From the NCBI GenBank assembly GCA_009692305.1, contig SHZK01000011.1:1-64000 (forward strand): a stretch of DNA of 64,000 nt, in the 5' to 3' direction. The stretch is from Gammaproteobacteria bacterium (lineage in GTDB: Bacteria; Pseudomonadota; Gammaproteobacteria; Pseudomonadales; Pseudohongiellaceae). Below the pieces are notes generated by a model. The model was not told the origin of the DNA. It searched no databases and saw only the letters and a program-made list of their open reading frames with translations. Positions 1 through 9,618 of this stretch are shown in pieces. The stretch's first letter is position 1. The number at the start of each line of letters is the position of its first letter. The position numbers and the translations under genes were made by a program.

Positions 1-136
1 TACGAATCTGGCCTCATGCTGCAAGTACAGCGAGCGGGCAACGTAGAGAGGAAATCAGTGTAGCCCATTGCGCTAAAGCATTACATATTCTGCTTGGCAA
101 AATGTTAGGCAGATCACGCTGCAATTGGGTACTGGT
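1..136. other. Left edge, no confident gene
   Basis: Nothing certain is visible here. A plus-strand frame is open from base 1 to a stop at about 58-60 and could be the last 20 codons of a gene entering from the left, but it is too short to identify. The rest is the 3' flank of the VOC gene. Confidence 0.2.
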
Positions 137-580
137 TTACTTGTCGGACATTACTGCCATGACGGCACCGGCAGGATCCTGAATAACACAAAAATTGCGA
201 CCACCCATGCGGCGAGGGCCATCCAGAACTTTGCCCCCCATTTTCGTGCATTGCGCTGCACTTTCAGCGGCACTGGCTACGCGCACGTAGATCAGCCATT
301 GGCTGGGTACATTGCGATTCATGCCACGGGCATGACACACACCCGCTACGGCATCCTGGGTTCCCGGCGCGTTCATATTAAAGTCATCATAGGAGCCCAT
401 CGGCACATCGGAACTGGTCCAGCCTACAACTGCTTTGTAAAAATTGCGCAAGCGACTGGCATCGTCCACTGTCAGGTCGATCCATTCGATGCGGCCGACA
501 TTTGCGGGTTTTTCCTGCGGTTCTGGTGCCACTGGCTGCGCGTTGGCAGCGTCAAGTGCAGGTTTTTCATTGTTATTCAT
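137..580 (-). CDS. VOC (glyoxalase/bleomycin-resistance fold) family protein
   Basis: The protein has 147 residues. A polar, Ala/Pro/Glu-rich N-terminal stretch of about 25 residues precedes one VOC domain (about 28-147) that opens with the typical pattern IEWIDLTVDDASRLRNFY and ends with CVIQDPAGAVMAVM, as in glyoxalase-like proteins that bind a metal or small ligand as dimers. No signal peptide is seen, so it is probably cytoplasmic. It lies 61 bp downstream of the quinohaemoprotein gene on the same strand and may be the last gene of that operon. The exact substrate cannot be told from the sequence; related proteins act on methylglyoxal adducts, aromatic diols or antibiotics. Confidence 0.8.
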   Translation of the reverse strand: MNNNEKPALDAANAQPVAPEPQEKPANVGRIEWIDLTVDDASRLRNFYKAVVGWTSSDVPMGSYDDFNMNAPGTQDAVAGVCHARGMNRNVPSQWLIYVRVASAAESAAQCTKMGGKVLDGPRRMGGRNFCVIQDPAGAVMAVMSDK

Positions 581-641
581 GACAAATGCTACTCAGTTAA
601 CTGGCGTGGTTGCTTTTGGAGCAGGAACAGCGGGGTATAAA

Positions 642-2744
642 CTAGTCCGCAAGGCTGAAGACGTAGAGCGCATTACCATTGTCAGGAGGGCTTATGTCTG
701 GCGTTACCACTCGAGGTACGGTGCGCGGACTCACTCCCGCTGCGCCTGTCGCAGTCGTCACCGCAATGTATTGCTTGCCATTTATGGCAAAGCTCACCGG
801 GTGACCCTGCACTGAAGTGCCCAGACGCGTCTCCCACAGTATCGCACCGGTGCGCGCATCAAACGCGCGAAAGCGGCGATCGAGATCACCGACGAAGACC
901 AGATTGCCCGCGGTAGATATGGTGCCGGTAAGGAACGCCGCTCTTTGTTCGTAACTCCACACCTCCTGCATATTGTCTACATCAAATGCCGCGAGCTTGC
1001 CCATGTTGCCATCCGAACCCGGCATCTCGAACCAGCGTCGATTCGCCGCCGTACCACCGGCACCTTCAGTCAGTGGCACTTCCCGTGCCGCAATCTCGAG
1101 ACAGGACTGACTGAGCGGGATGATCAGTCGACCAGATGGTGGATGATAGGACATGGAATGCCAGTCTTTGCCGCCGGCCGTGCTGGGGCACACGGAAACC
1201 CACTGGTCTACTTGAGCGTTAGCGATGTCATCGCGGTAGGTCACCGCTCCGGTGCTGGCATCAATGTCGGTAAACGCATTCTGGAAAATGGTTTCGAGGT
1301 GGGAGACGAATTGTCCAGTCTCGCGATTGTGTTTCCAGAGGATGCCGTGTTTGCCTATAGAGAACACCAGCTTGTCGTCACCGCGATCGATCAGCACCCG
1401 TTCGAACACTTCATCCAGATCCAGCGCCTCGGCTGGCACGTGCTGGAAGAACCAGTCGAGTGCACCGTTGTCCACATTAATGGCGACGGTAGAGTTGGTA
1501 AACAGACCAGCATCATAAATGCTAAGGCCGCGACTGGCTGGCATCCAGGGTTTCTGCTGTGCTGTACCCCAGTATGTCAGCTTCGATTCGGGGTCATAGG
1601 TACCAGTTATCCAGGTTTCGCCGCCAGCGCGAAACAGATCAGCTATATCTCCCCATGTATCGCCACCAGGTTCGCCTGATTCGGCGACTGTATTAAAGCG
1701 CCATAACAGTGCTCCTGTGTCGGCATCATAGGCGCTGATGAAACACGGTTCGGCAATGTAGCGTGAACAGCCGGCCAATCCCTGTATGACCTTGCCGTCA
1801 GCGACGATGGGTCCACTGGAATTTTCGAAGCCTTTGCTGTTGTCCGCGATTTGCGTTTCCCAGATTTTTTCCCCGGTGCGGGCATCCAGGCCGAGCAGAC
1901 GTGCATCGGTTGTGGCATGAATAATCTTGTCGTTATAGATGGCGATATTGCGCATGTCCTGGCCATTGGCTGGACCGGCGCGATGTTCCCAGATCAATTC
2001 GCCACTGACAGCATCCAGAGCCTGCACGATATTGCCCGAGTTGATCAGATAGATGACGCCGTTGTAGACCAGAGGTGCCGGCTCGGAATCGCCGTCATGC
2101 ATGCTCCATACCCATTCCAATTCCAGGTCTTGCACGTTGTCAGTGTTGATCTGGTCCAGCGGGCTGTAGCTCCAGGCCTGGTAATTGCGCCGGAGCATGG
2201 GCCAATCGCCAGCGGCAGGATTGCTTAGCATAGCGTTCGTTACGGGAACGAAATTTTCCACAGTGCCGGCAACGGTCACACCAAGCGGAGCCTGAGTCTG
2301 CTGTTGCTGGGCAACCGGCGCGGTGGCGCCAGCGGTGCGGTTGGCAGCGAGTGGATATGCGGCAGTGCTGGTCAAGGCCGGATTGCTGTCGGCGATGCCA
2401 TTGCTGCGCATGATGTGCGCCACGATATACAGGTAATCGGCATCGCTGAGTTCAGCAGTGCCACCTGGCGGCATGTTCGCCTTGATCGTGTTGTAGAAAT
2501 TAGCTGGCGATTCAGTTCCCCAGCGGGCGAGAAAACTGTCACCACTTAAAACTGGAGCGAGGGCAGTGCCTTCCAGCGCGGCCCCATGGCAGGCAGCGCA
2601 ATTATTCCCATAGGCGGCAGCGCCGAGGTCCGCTTGTGTACTGAATGAAGCGACCGCTGACGATGACCTATCAGTGCTCTCGCCAGAACAGGCGCCGAGT
2701 ATAAGAGCCGTTGCCGTGCAGAAGAAAAGCGTTCGTTGTCCCAT
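642..2744 (-). CDS. PQQ-dependent quinohaemoprotein dehydrogenase, lipoprotein, paralog B
   Basis: 700 residues. A lipoprotein signal (LILGAC, Cys19) is followed by a c-type cytochrome domain with CAACH at about 49-53 and a candidate Met ligand in NMPPGG near residue 91. A PQQ beta-propeller with repeated DAxTGExxWE-type blades fills about 165-700. Blocks typical of quinoprotein alcohol dehydrogenases are seen: [27 protein letters not shown] and [10 protein letters not shown]. Haem at the N-terminus is the reverse of the usual type II quinohaemoprotein order, where it is C-terminal. It should oxidise an alcohol-like substrate in the periplasm and pass electrons through its own haem. Only 17 bp separate it from the paralog upstream, so the two are co-transcribed and arose by tandem duplication. 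The substrate is unknown. Confidence 0.88.
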   Translation of the reverse strand: MGQRTLFFCTATALILGACSGESTDRSSSAVASFSTQADLGAAAYGNNCAACHGAALEGTALAPVLSGDSFLARWGTESPANFYNTIKANMPPGGTAELSDADYLYIVAHIMRSNGIADSNPALTSTAAYPLAANRTAGATAPVAQQQQTQAPLGVTVAGTVENFVPVTNAMLSNPAAGDWPMLRRNYQAWSYSPLDQINTDNVQDLELEWVWSMHDGDSEPAPLVYNGVIYLINSGNIVQALDAVSGELIWEHRAGPANGQDMRNIAIYNDKIIHATTDARLLGLDARTGEKIWETQIADNSKGFENSSGPIVADGKVIQGLAGCSRYIAEPCFISAYDADTGALLWRFNTVAESGEPGGDTWGDIADLFRAGGETWITGTYDPESKLTYWGTAQQKPWMPASRGLSIYDAGLFTNSTVAINVDNGALDWFFQHVPAEALDLDEVFERVLIDRGDDKLVFSIGKHGILWKHNRETGQFVSHLETIFQNAFTDIDASTGAVTYRDDIANAQVDQWVSVCPSTAGGKDWHSMSYHPPSGRLIIPLSQSCLEIAAREVPLTEGAGGTAANRRWFEMPGSDGNMGKLAAFDVDNMQEVWSYEQRAAFLTGTISTAGNLVFVGDLDRRFRAFDARTGAILWETRLGTSVQGHPVSFAINGKQYIAVTTATGAAGVSPRTVPRVVTPDISPPDNGNALYVFSLAD

Positions 2745-2761
2745 GGTATTTTTCTACTGCC

Positions 2762-4888
2762 CTAGTCGGGCAAGCTGAACACGTAGACTGCATTGCCGGT
2801 TTGTGGATAGGTGATTTCCGGTGCTACCAGTGCCGGTACCTGACGTGGGCTGGTACCGCCCAGCGCCGTGGTCACGGCGATGTATTGCTTGCCATCAACG
2901 GCGAATGCCAGCGGATGGCCCTGCACGGAAGTTCCGAGTCTGGTCTGCCACACTTTTTCGCCAGTGCGCACATCGAAGGCCATGAAGCGGCGGTCGAGAT
3001 CGCCGACGAACACGAGATTGCCCGCCGTAGATATGGTGCCGGTATGAAATGAGGCACGTTGCTGGTAATTCCACACTTCTTCCATAGTATCAACGTTATA
3101 AGCGCCGAGCTTGCCCATGTTACCGTCCGTGCCTGGCATCTCGAAGAATAGACGGCTGGCTGCAGTGCCACCACTGCCTTGCACCAGCGCCACTTCGCGC
3201 GCGGCATTTTCCAGACAGGTCTGGCTGAGCGGAGCAATCATGGTGCCGGTTGGCTCGTGATAAGTCATGGAATGCCAGTCCTTGCCGCCGGTGCTGCTGG
3301 GACAGGCTGAAGTCCACTCGTTCAATTTCGCGTTCTGGATATCTTCGCGGTAAGTGACTTCCCCGGTTTCAGGATTAATGTTGGTAAACGCATTCTGGAA
3401 CACGGTTTCCTTAAAGCCTTTGAACTGACCGCTGACGCGATCGTTTTTCCACAAGATGCCGTATTTACCGAGCGAGAACACCAGTTTCTCGTCACCGCGG
3501 TTTACCAGTACACGCTCGAATACTTCGTCCAGGTCCAGCGCCTCTGCCGGCACGTGCTGGAAAAACCAGTCGAGTTCGCCAGTATCCGTGTTCACGGCAA
3601 CGGTGGAATTGGTAAATAGACCCACATCAAAAATAGTGAGGTGACGGCTCACCGGCACCCAGGGTTTCTGCTGCGCAGTGCCCCAGTAAGTGAGTTTCAG
3701 TTCGGGGTCATAGCTGCCGGTAATCCAGGTTTCGCCGCCGGCACGAAAGATATCATCCAGCTCGCCCCAGGTATCGCCACCGGGTTCGCCGGCCTTGGCG
3801 ATGGTGTTAAAGCGCCATTCGAGCTCGCCAGTATTGGCATCATGGGCACTGATGTAACAGTCTTCAGGTATGTAACGCGCGCAACCCGCCAGTCCGAGAA
3901 TCACCTTGCCGTCAGCCACGATCGGTCCACTGGAATTGGCGAAACCCTTGCTGGCATCGGCTACTACGGTTTCCCACACCAGTTCGCCGGTGCGGGCATC
4001 GAGGGCGAGCAGGCGCGCATCGGTGGTGGCCTGAATAATCTTGTCGTTGTAAATCGCAATATTGCGCATGTCCTGCCGATTGGCTGGACCGGACCAGCGT
4101 TCCCAGATTAATTCTCCGGTTTGCGCATCGAGCGCCTGGATGACATTGCCCGGATTGATCAGGTACATGATGCCGCCGTACACCAGCGGTGCCGGTTCGG
4201 AGTCGCCTTCATGCATGTTCCACACCCATGCCAGCGACAGGTTGCCAACGTTGTCGACATTGATCTCACTCAACGGGCTATAGCTGTGGGCATCGTAGGT
4301 GCGCCGAAGCATCGGCCAATCACCAGCCGCCGGAGCTTCCAGCATGGCATCGGTAACCGGTACGAAGTTGGCGACGTTACCACTGAAAGTAACGCCGACC
4401 GGTGCGGGTGGCTCTGCGCGTTGCCGTTGGGCGACCACACGGGAAATTGAATCGCTGATGGTGAAACTGGATTCGGCGGTGAGCGCCTCGTTCACGGTAT
4501 CGACGCCATTGACCTTGAGGATATGGGCGACGATGTTCAGGTAGTCAGTAGCAGTGATGCTGGAATTGCCGCCCGGCGGCATATTGGTCTGGATGTTGCC
4601 GAGTAACAGGCTTGGTGATTGGCTGCCAAACCGCTGCACAAAATCGAACCCGGACAACAACGGTCCAAGTGTGGTGCCTTCCAGGTTAGCGCCATGGCAG
4701 GCGGCACAGTTGGTCGCGAAGGCGGTGGCGCCGGCAGCAGCCTGCGTCTCGAAACCAGCCAAATCGCTGATGGCGGAAGCAGTAGTTGCCGGAGTAGAGC
4801 TGTTGTCGCTACCACAGGCGCTGACACTCAGGCTCAATAACAGACCCAGACCGACCAATCTTGTTTTGCTCTCGTAGCTGAACTGCAT
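2762..4888 (-). CDS. PQQ-dependent quinohaemoprotein dehydrogenase, lipoprotein, paralog A
   Basis: 708 residues with the same architecture as the gene that follows: lipobox SVSAC (Cys25), a cytochrome c domain with CAACHGANLEG near residue 60 and NMPPGG as candidate Met-ligand region, then a PQQ propeller with [27 protein letters not shown] and [10 protein letters not shown]. The two proteins are alike over nearly their whole length, differing most in the signal region and the linker between the haem and PQQ domains. This is the first gene of the pair and has an unusual array of 17-bp repeats just upstream (4927-5012), so regulation of the operon probably acts there. The expected role is periplasmic substrate oxidation coupled to the respiratory chain. 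The family is clear; the substrate is not. Confidence 0.88.
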   Translation of the reverse strand: MQFSYESKTRLVGLGLLLSLSVSACGSDNSSTPATTASAISDLAGFETQAAAGATAFATNCAACHGANLEGTTLGPLLSGFDFVQRFGSQSPSLLLGNIQTNMPPGGNSSITATDYLNIVAHILKVNGVDTVNEALTAESSFTISDSISRVVAQRQRAEPPAPVGVTFSGNVANFVPVTDAMLEAPAAGDWPMLRRTYDAHSYSPLSEINVDNVGNLSLAWVWNMHEGDSEPAPLVYGGIMYLINPGNVIQALDAQTGELIWERWSGPANRQDMRNIAIYNDKIIQATTDARLLALDARTGELVWETVVADASKGFANSSGPIVADGKVILGLAGCARYIPEDCYISAHDANTGELEWRFNTIAKAGEPGGDTWGELDDIFRAGGETWITGSYDPELKLTYWGTAQQKPWVPVSRHLTIFDVGLFTNSTVAVNTDTGELDWFFQHVPAEALDLDEVFERVLVNRGDEKLVFSLGKYGILWKNDRVSGQFKGFKETVFQNAFTNINPETGEVTYREDIQNAKLNEWTSACPSSTGGKDWHSMTYHEPTGTMIAPLSQTCLENAAREVALVQGSGGTAASRLFFEMPGTDGNMGKLGAYNVDTMEEVWNYQQRASFHTGTISTAGNLVFVGDLDRRFMAFDVRTGEKVWQTRLGTSVQGHPLAFAVDGKQYIAVTTALGGTSPRQVPALVAPEITYPQTGNAVYVFSLPD

Positions 4889-4926
4889 TACGCGTGCCTC
4901 TTTATTATTTTGTGTCTGTCTATTTA

Positions 4927-5012
4927 AGTTAAGACTTCGGTTTGGTTAAGACTTCGGTTTATGTATGACCTTGGTTTACCTATAACTGCGGTCTACTGGT
5001 GCATGTCGGTTT
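4927..5012. repeat. Five degenerate 17-bp phased repeats upstream of the PQQ operon
   Basis: Successive 17-bp units can be laid end to end: units 1 and 2 share TTAAGACTTCGGTTT, and units 3-5 (4961-4977, 4978-4994, 4995-5012) keep the -CGGTTT/-TGGTTT end with a drifting front half. The array ends about 40 bp before the minus-strand start at 4888, in the promoter region of the quinohaemoprotein pair. It could be a set of repeated regulator sites or simple slipped duplication. The spacing is seen directly; the function is inferred. Confidence 0.5.
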
Positions 5013-5030
5013 TAACGCAGCCTGGTCAGC

Positions 5031-5459
5031 TCAGCGCAGGAAAATCCAGCCGCGCAATTCGCCATCAGGATTATTGGCACTGTGTACTTGCACATAGAGT
5101 TCGTTATTGCGCAGGGCAGCAACCTGTTCGGCAGTGAGTTCCAGCGTGCCAGTAATTTCACCCGCAGCAGCGGCGGTGATCTCTAAACTATGTACCACCG
5201 GACCGGGCTGCGCGGGAGGTCCATTGTGCAAATGTGCCAGGCTGGCAGCAGAACTCATGCCGGAAAAATTGCCACTCACAGTGAGGGCAGTACCGCTGAG
5301 GGTCAGGATAACTTCGCCCTGGCCGGTGATGGTGTCGACGGTCTGCGGAGACACCGGCATCGGTGACAACCGTGCGCGGTAGGTTTCGGTTTGGGCCTGG
5401 AGAGCAGTGGTGAGCAACAGAGTGCAGAGTAAAAGTAATGCTTTTGAGCCGGGTTTCAT
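5031..5459 (-). CDS. Secreted CHRD-domain protein
   Basis: 142 residues: a signal peptide (LLLLCTLLLTTALQAQ, cleavage near 22) and one CHRD domain filling the rest, recognised by SLAHLHNGPPAQPGPVV, ITGTLELTAEQVAAL and the C-terminal YVQVHSANNPDGELRGWI. CHRD domains are found in chordin and in many bacterial exported proteins of unknown function. It lies between the PQQ operon and the tannase-like gene, all on the minus strand, and is likely to be exported with them. The domain call is firm; no biochemical role can be assigned. Confidence 0.82.
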   Translation of the reverse strand: MKPGSKALLLLCTLLLTTALQAQTETYRARLSPMPVSPQTVDTITGQGEVILTLSGTALTVSGNFSGMSSAASLAHLHNGPPAQPGPVVHSLEITAAAAGEITGTLELTAEQVAALRNNELYVQVHSANNPDGELRGWIFLR

Positions 5460-5592
5460 AAGGGCCTCTAGTTATATACAACGTGCTGGCTAACATGCCG
5501 CAAATACCGGGTTAATGCAATTGGCAGTCAGCCGCGCTAGCACGCCAGTTACAGCGTGCAGTCGGGAATATCAGTAAGCGCAAGCCGCTAAA

Positions 5593-7236
5593 TCACTGAC
5601 ACTGAAAGTTGCTGGCAATCCAGTTGGCGCGATCATTCTCGCCAGCTGCGGGTCCGGTGTAACGAGCCCGTTGCGGAAAGCTACACAATGGTCGCTCATT
5701 ATCGACGACGCCATTGCTGCTATGGGTCGCAGTCAGCGCTTGTGGTGCCACGCCGTTTTCCACCCAGTCCACCAGCGGCAGCAATTTGTCCCAGCTATTG
5801 GGACCAGCACCGCCACCGCAGTGACCCATGCCCGGGGCGAGGAACAGGCGAGCATGCGCATCGGCTGCGGCAAAGCTGCCGGCAAATGTCGTCTCTACCA
5901 TGTCACTGAAATAATCCACCGTGGCAGCGGCAACCGATAGCGCATCGGTGAGGCCGTGATAGACGATGAGTTTGCCACCACGATCCAGTAAAAAAGCCGA
6001 GAGGTCGGGATCGGTGGCATCCATGATTTCACTCATAAGTGCGGCCTTGCCGTCGGCGACATCCTGCACATCAAATTCGAGCCAATGAAATTCCGGGTTC
6101 ATGCCGGTGCGGCGCGCCTGATAATCAATCTCCGCCAGATTTGGAATGGTGACGCCCGGGTCCTGTTCATAAAACAGATAGTTGACGTGATCGCCGGCAG
6201 GTCCGCTGAGCATACTCGGCGTCATGCGATTGCGCGCCGTGGGCATAAACAGGTTTACCCAATCCGGTTCCGAGCCCGGCAACTTGCCCGGATAGATGAT
6301 GTTGCCGGCACTGTCGGTGGGGCCGCGATAAAAATTGGCGATGGTCTGGATTTGCGTGTCAGTAAAGCAAACGCCAGTGCTGCCAGTCGCTGGGCATTTG
6401 TAGTCGGCAAGATCCACGGCCGGATCGATGTGACATGCCAGGGCGTCGTTGATGACGCCGTCGCGGATGCTATCAGTGGCATCGCACTTCTGCATAACAA
6501 CGTTGTTGAGGATGCCAACCAGTTCGACATTTTCACGGCTGCCGTCGCCGTCGGCGTCCACGGCGAGATTGCCGGCATAATTGTTCTGTGCCATTTGTTG
6601 CAGATGCCAGACGCCGGCGGCATTCATCGCCTGATAAAAATTCACCGGGGCGCCCGCCACGATGCCATCGAAGTCATCAGGATAACGCTGCGCTTGCATC
6701 AGCCCCTGGCGACCACCAGTGGAACAACCTTCAAAGTATGAATACTGCGGAGGGCGGCTGTAATAGTTGTTCACCAGTGCCTTGCCAGCGAGGGTGGTCA
6801 GATGCACAGCGCGGTAACCAAAATCGATTTCCGACTGGCGATTATTGAAACCAAAAGCTGAGCCGGGCTCCGTGGCACTGTCGTGTCCGGTATTGCTGTT
6901 GGTTACGGCATAGCCTTCAGCGACACGTTGATTGGCGAAATCCAGATCGCCATCCTTGCCGCCGTCACCCCACTGCAGGTAGCGACCATTCCAGTTTTCC
7001 GGCAGCGGCAGCTGGGCGTGAAAATGAATCGCCGGTGCGATAACGCCGCGTACATAACAATAGGGTTGCGTGGCTTGTTCGTTGTCGCGGATTGTCGCCG
7101 AGGTGATCGTGAGATCAGTCATCTCCAGCAGCGCCCGACATGCCTGTTCCTGTGTCGACCGGTCCTGGGCCAGTGCCATGCTGGCTGTCAGCAAACAAGC
7201 TAAACACACTGCACCGATCATGGAATTGCGTATCAT
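5593..7236 (-). CDS. Tannase/feruloyl esterase family alpha/beta-hydrolase, secreted
   Basis: 547 residues. A signal peptide (cleavage about ALA-QD, residue 23) precedes a tannase-family domain. The nucleophile is Ser172 in GCSTGGRQG; the candidate acid is in YHGLTDALS (about 425) and the catalytic His in GMGHCGGGAG (about 470). Many Cys residues suggest disulfides, including the family's Cys next to the nucleophile. Family members cleave ester bonds of gallate, ferulate or other aromatic esters outside the cytoplasm. Its position upstream of secreted PQQ dehydrogenases supports a role in using plant- or alga-derived phenolic or aromatic esters, but substrate specificity cannot be read here. 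Length is normal for the family. Confidence 0.85.
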   Translation of the reverse strand: MIRNSMIGAVCLACLLTASMALAQDRSTQEQACRALLEMTDLTITSATIRDNEQATQPYCYVRGVIAPAIHFHAQLPLPENWNGRYLQWGDGGKDGDLDFANQRVAEGYAVTNSNTGHDSATEPGSAFGFNNRQSEIDFGYRAVHLTTLAGKALVNNYYSRPPQYSYFEGCSTGGRQGLMQAQRYPDDFDGIVAGAPVNFYQAMNAAGVWHLQQMAQNNYAGNLAVDADGDGSRENVELVGILNNVVMQKCDATDSIRDGVINDALACHIDPAVDLADYKCPATGSTGVCFTDTQIQTIANFYRGPTDSAGNIIYPGKLPGSEPDWVNLFMPTARNRMTPSMLSGPAGDHVNYLFYEQDPGVTIPNLAEIDYQARRTGMNPEFHWLEFDVQDVADGKAALMSEIMDATDPDLSAFLLDRGGKLIVYHGLTDALSVAAATVDYFSDMVETTFAGSFAAADAHARLFLAPGMGHCGGGAGPNSWDKLLPLVDWVENGVAPQALTATHSSNGVVDNERPLCSFPQRARYTGPAAGENDRANWIASNFQCQ

Positions 7237-7323
7237 GGGATCACCTTTGGGATTTGAATTATTCTGTGCCGGCTATTGGACTCTAAATCGTTGCGCTACT
7301 CAATCAGCGGGGAACGTCGGACC

Positions 7324-7497
7324 TTACACGACGAGAATGTCGATAAGGTTTTCCATCAGCGCCGCCATTACCTAGGTCAGTGGCGGAATGACGACGTAGA
7401 ACAGCCAGCGACCCAACAGGCCGAGATTGAACGGCCACACCGGAAGGGCGCGGACATGATTCCGAAAAGCGAGAATCGGTACCAGCTCACCCATTGC
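7324..7497 (-). pseudogene. C-terminal remnant of a membrane protein, interrupted
   Basis: On the minus strand a coherent reading frame gives MGELVPILAFRNHVRALP, then a WPFNLG-type stretch and a hydrophobic segment ending YVVIPPLT, one in-frame TAG, then VMAALMENLIDILVV and a stop at 7324-7326. The TAG sits where a Trp (TGG) would fit, so this looks like the tail of a multi-pass membrane protein that has decayed. The 5' side runs straight into the inverted repeat at 7494, which probably cut the gene. No family name is assigned. Confidence 0.4.
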
Positions 7498-7592
7498 GGA
7501 AATCAAGGGGTCAGGTAACTTGATTTCGAATCAAAGGGTCAGCGATTCAGGGGAATCAAGAATCAAGTAACCTGACCCCTTGATTTCCGCAA
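7494..7592. repeat. Inverted repeat of the GGGGTCAGGTAACTTGATT type
   Basis: Two 32-bp arms (7494-7525 and 7561-7592) are nearly perfect inverted complements around a 35-bp centre that itself contains degenerate pieces of the same motif (TCAAAGGGTCAG, TCAGGGGAATCAAG). The GGGGTCAG core recurs as a perfect palindrome at 17055-17100. Such short palindromes resemble REP-like elements mobilised in trans by tyrosine-type REP transposases; none is present in this window. It abuts the membrane-protein remnant. Confidence 0.7.
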
Positions 7593-7704
7593 AGCCAGAC
7601 GCACCGGAATTTCCCGATTTACCTCTGAATTCTTCCGCGACAGGGCGCAAAATCGCTACTTTCCCAGTCTGAAGAAGTAAACCTGCCGCCGTGACAAGTC
7701 GGCC

Positions 7705-9615
7705 TCAGTGTGACGAGGCCTTGGACACCACGATGCCGGTGTTCTGCCGCGCATACACCTCAGGCCACATGGCCAAAGAACGCTTGTCGCGGAACAGCAA
7801 CGACCCCAACAACACTGCGAGGAACCCGAGCGGGATCGAGATGATGCCCGGATTCCGCAGAGTGAACAGCGGCTCCTCGAGTCCCATGATGGATCGCTCC
7901 CGGTCCCCGATCCTGGCGAGATCGCTCTGCGCCTGATTCACGGCTTTGTCGAGCGCGGCGAGGTCGAGCCTGGCCTGGTCGGCGACAAGCGCATCCGACG
8001 AAATCAGTGTCGCCTCGATGATGGATCGCTTCGCGGCTTCGCCGTCCAGCACAGTGACCGCTGCCGCGCGCACCGCCTGCGGGTAGGTCACATTGGGCGA
8101 CACCAGAGTGAGGCCAACTGCGACCACTGTGCCGACGATCATGCCGAGCACGATGCCGCCGGTGTTGCAACGCTTCCAGTAAAGCGTCAGGAGCACGCAG
8201 GGGAAATTCGCCGAGGCGGCCACCGCGAAAGCCAGCGCGACAAGGTGAGCGACGTTCTGGCCCTTGGCTGCGATACCGATCGTGATGGCCATCGCACCGA
8301 CAACCACGGTGGCGATACGCGCCGCGCGAACCTGCTGCTGCTGCGGCACGACATCGCCACCGTGGTACACGCCCACGTACAGGTCGTGTGCGATGGCCGA
8401 CGCTGCCGCGAGCACGAGCCCCGCGACTACGGCCACGATCGTCGCGAAGGCGACCGCGGAAACGAACGCCAGCATGAAGTTGCCAAGGAACGACTCTGGT
8501 CCACCGCCGAGGTACTGCGCAAGCAGCGGGCCTGCCATGTTGCCGCCGGCATCTACCGCCGCAATTTCGGCCGGACCTACGTGCCTCGCGGCACCGAAGC
8601 CGAGGAACAGGGTCAGCAGGTAGAACCCGCCGATGATAGCCATGGCCCAGACCACGGACTTGCGCGCCTGCTGCGCCGTCGGAACCGTGAAGAACCGCAT
8701 CAGGATATGCGGCAGGCCGGCTGTGCCGAACACCAGCGCCATGCCCAGCGAGATCTGGTCAATCGGGTTCTTGAAGTAGAGCCCCGGCTCCAGGAAGCGT
8801 TGGCCGAGCTCGGTCGGCGACATATTATTGGACGAGTCGCCGAGCAGTGACGCAACCTTCGCCTGCACCTTGGGGTCGCCGACCACGTCCTGCAGGAACC
8901 CCGGCAGCGAGAAGCCGTAGGGCATCCACACCAGTATCACGAGCACCAGCGAGGCGATCACGAGCAGGACCGCCTTGATGATCTGCACCCATGTGGTTGC
9001 TACCATGCCGCCGAACAGCACATAGGCCAGCATCAGCACGCCCACAGCAATCACTGATATCTCGTAGTCGATACCGATTAGAGTATTCACGAGAACACCG
9101 CCGCCGACCATCTGTGCCGTCAGGTAGAACGTCGAAACGGTGATTACCGAGATCGCGCCGACGATCCTCATCGCTTTCGCGTTGTTGCGGTAGGCGAGGA
9201 TGTCCGGCAGCGTGTAGCGGCCGATGTTCCTGCAGGGCTCGGCGATCAACAGTAATACGGTGATGTAGGCGACGAGCCAGCCGACCGAGTACATGAAGCC
9301 GTCATAGCCATACTGCGAGATCAATCCCGCGATGCCGAGAAACGACGCGGCAGACAGGTAATCTCCGGCAATTGCCCAGCCGTTCTGCAGGCCTGTCACC
9401 CCGCCGCCAGCCGTGTAGAAGTCCGCTGCCGACTTGACGCGCTTCGCGGCCATGTAGGTGACGTACATCGTCAGGGAAATGATCGCGGCGAATACCGCGA
9501 AGGTGAGCCAGCGGTACTGCTCGGAGACGGCGCCCTGCGCGAAGGCCGCACTGCTCGACAGGCTCAGAACGCCCGCGATTCCTAGGGCCGCCCAGCGACG
9601 GTATGTGTTCTGCAT
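7705..9615 (-). CDS. Sodium/solute symporter, acetate-permease type (ActP/VC2705-like)
   Basis: 636 residues and strongly hydrophobic, with about 13 membrane segments after an N-terminal signal-like segment (SSSAAFAQ). Signature blocks of the SLC5/SSF family are present: AADFYTAGGGVTGLQNGWAI (about 57-76), GDYLSAASFLGIAG, and GTAGLPHILMRFFTVPTA. An insertion of about 70 residues rich in Ala/Asp near 515-585 is typical of the VC2705-like branch rather than E. coli ActP. It should import acetate or another short monocarboxylate with Na+. The DUF485 gene lies 3 bp upstream, the usual partner arrangement. G+C at codon third positions looks higher than in surrounding genes, and the pair is hemmed by repeats and an IS remnant, which suggests acquisition by transfer. 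Confidence 0.88.
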   Translation of the reverse strand: MQNTYRRWAALGIAGVLSLSSSAAFAQGAVSEQYRWLTFAVFAAIISLTMYVTYMAAKRVKSAADFYTAGGGVTGLQNGWAIAGDYLSAASFLGIAGLISQYGYDGFMYSVGWLVAYITVLLLIAEPCRNIGRYTLPDILAYRNNAKAMRIVGAISVITVSTFYLTAQMVGGGVLVNTLIGIDYEISVIAVGVLMLAYVLFGGMVATTWVQIIKAVLLVIASLVLVILVWMPYGFSLPGFLQDVVGDPKVQAKVASLLGDSSNNMSPTELGQRFLEPGLYFKNPIDQISLGMALVFGTAGLPHILMRFFTVPTAQQARKSVVWAMAIIGGFYLLTLFLGFGAARHVGPAEIAAVDAGGNMAGPLLAQYLGGGPESFLGNFMLAFVSAVAFATIVAVVAGLVLAAASAIAHDLYVGVYHGGDVVPQQQQVRAARIATVVVGAMAITIGIAAKGQNVAHLVALAFAVAASANFPCVLLTLYWKRCNTGGIVLGMIVGTVVAVGLTLVSPNVTYPQAVRAAAVTVLDGEAAKRSIIEATLISSDALVADQARLDLAALDKAVNQAQSDLARIGDRERSIMGLEEPLFTLRNPGIISIPLGFLAVLLGSLLFRDKRSLAMWPEVYARQNTGIVVSKASSH

Positions 9616-9618
9616 GGC

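Noticed and set aside
945..1679. 244-codon plus-strand frame across the PQQ gene
   Set aside because: Antisense shadow of the propeller; unrelated composition and no family pattern.
4927..5012. Replication origin iterons
   Set aside because: 17-bp repeats alone do not make an origin; no replication initiator gene, AT-rich melting region or DnaA boxes were seen, and the array is in a promoter.
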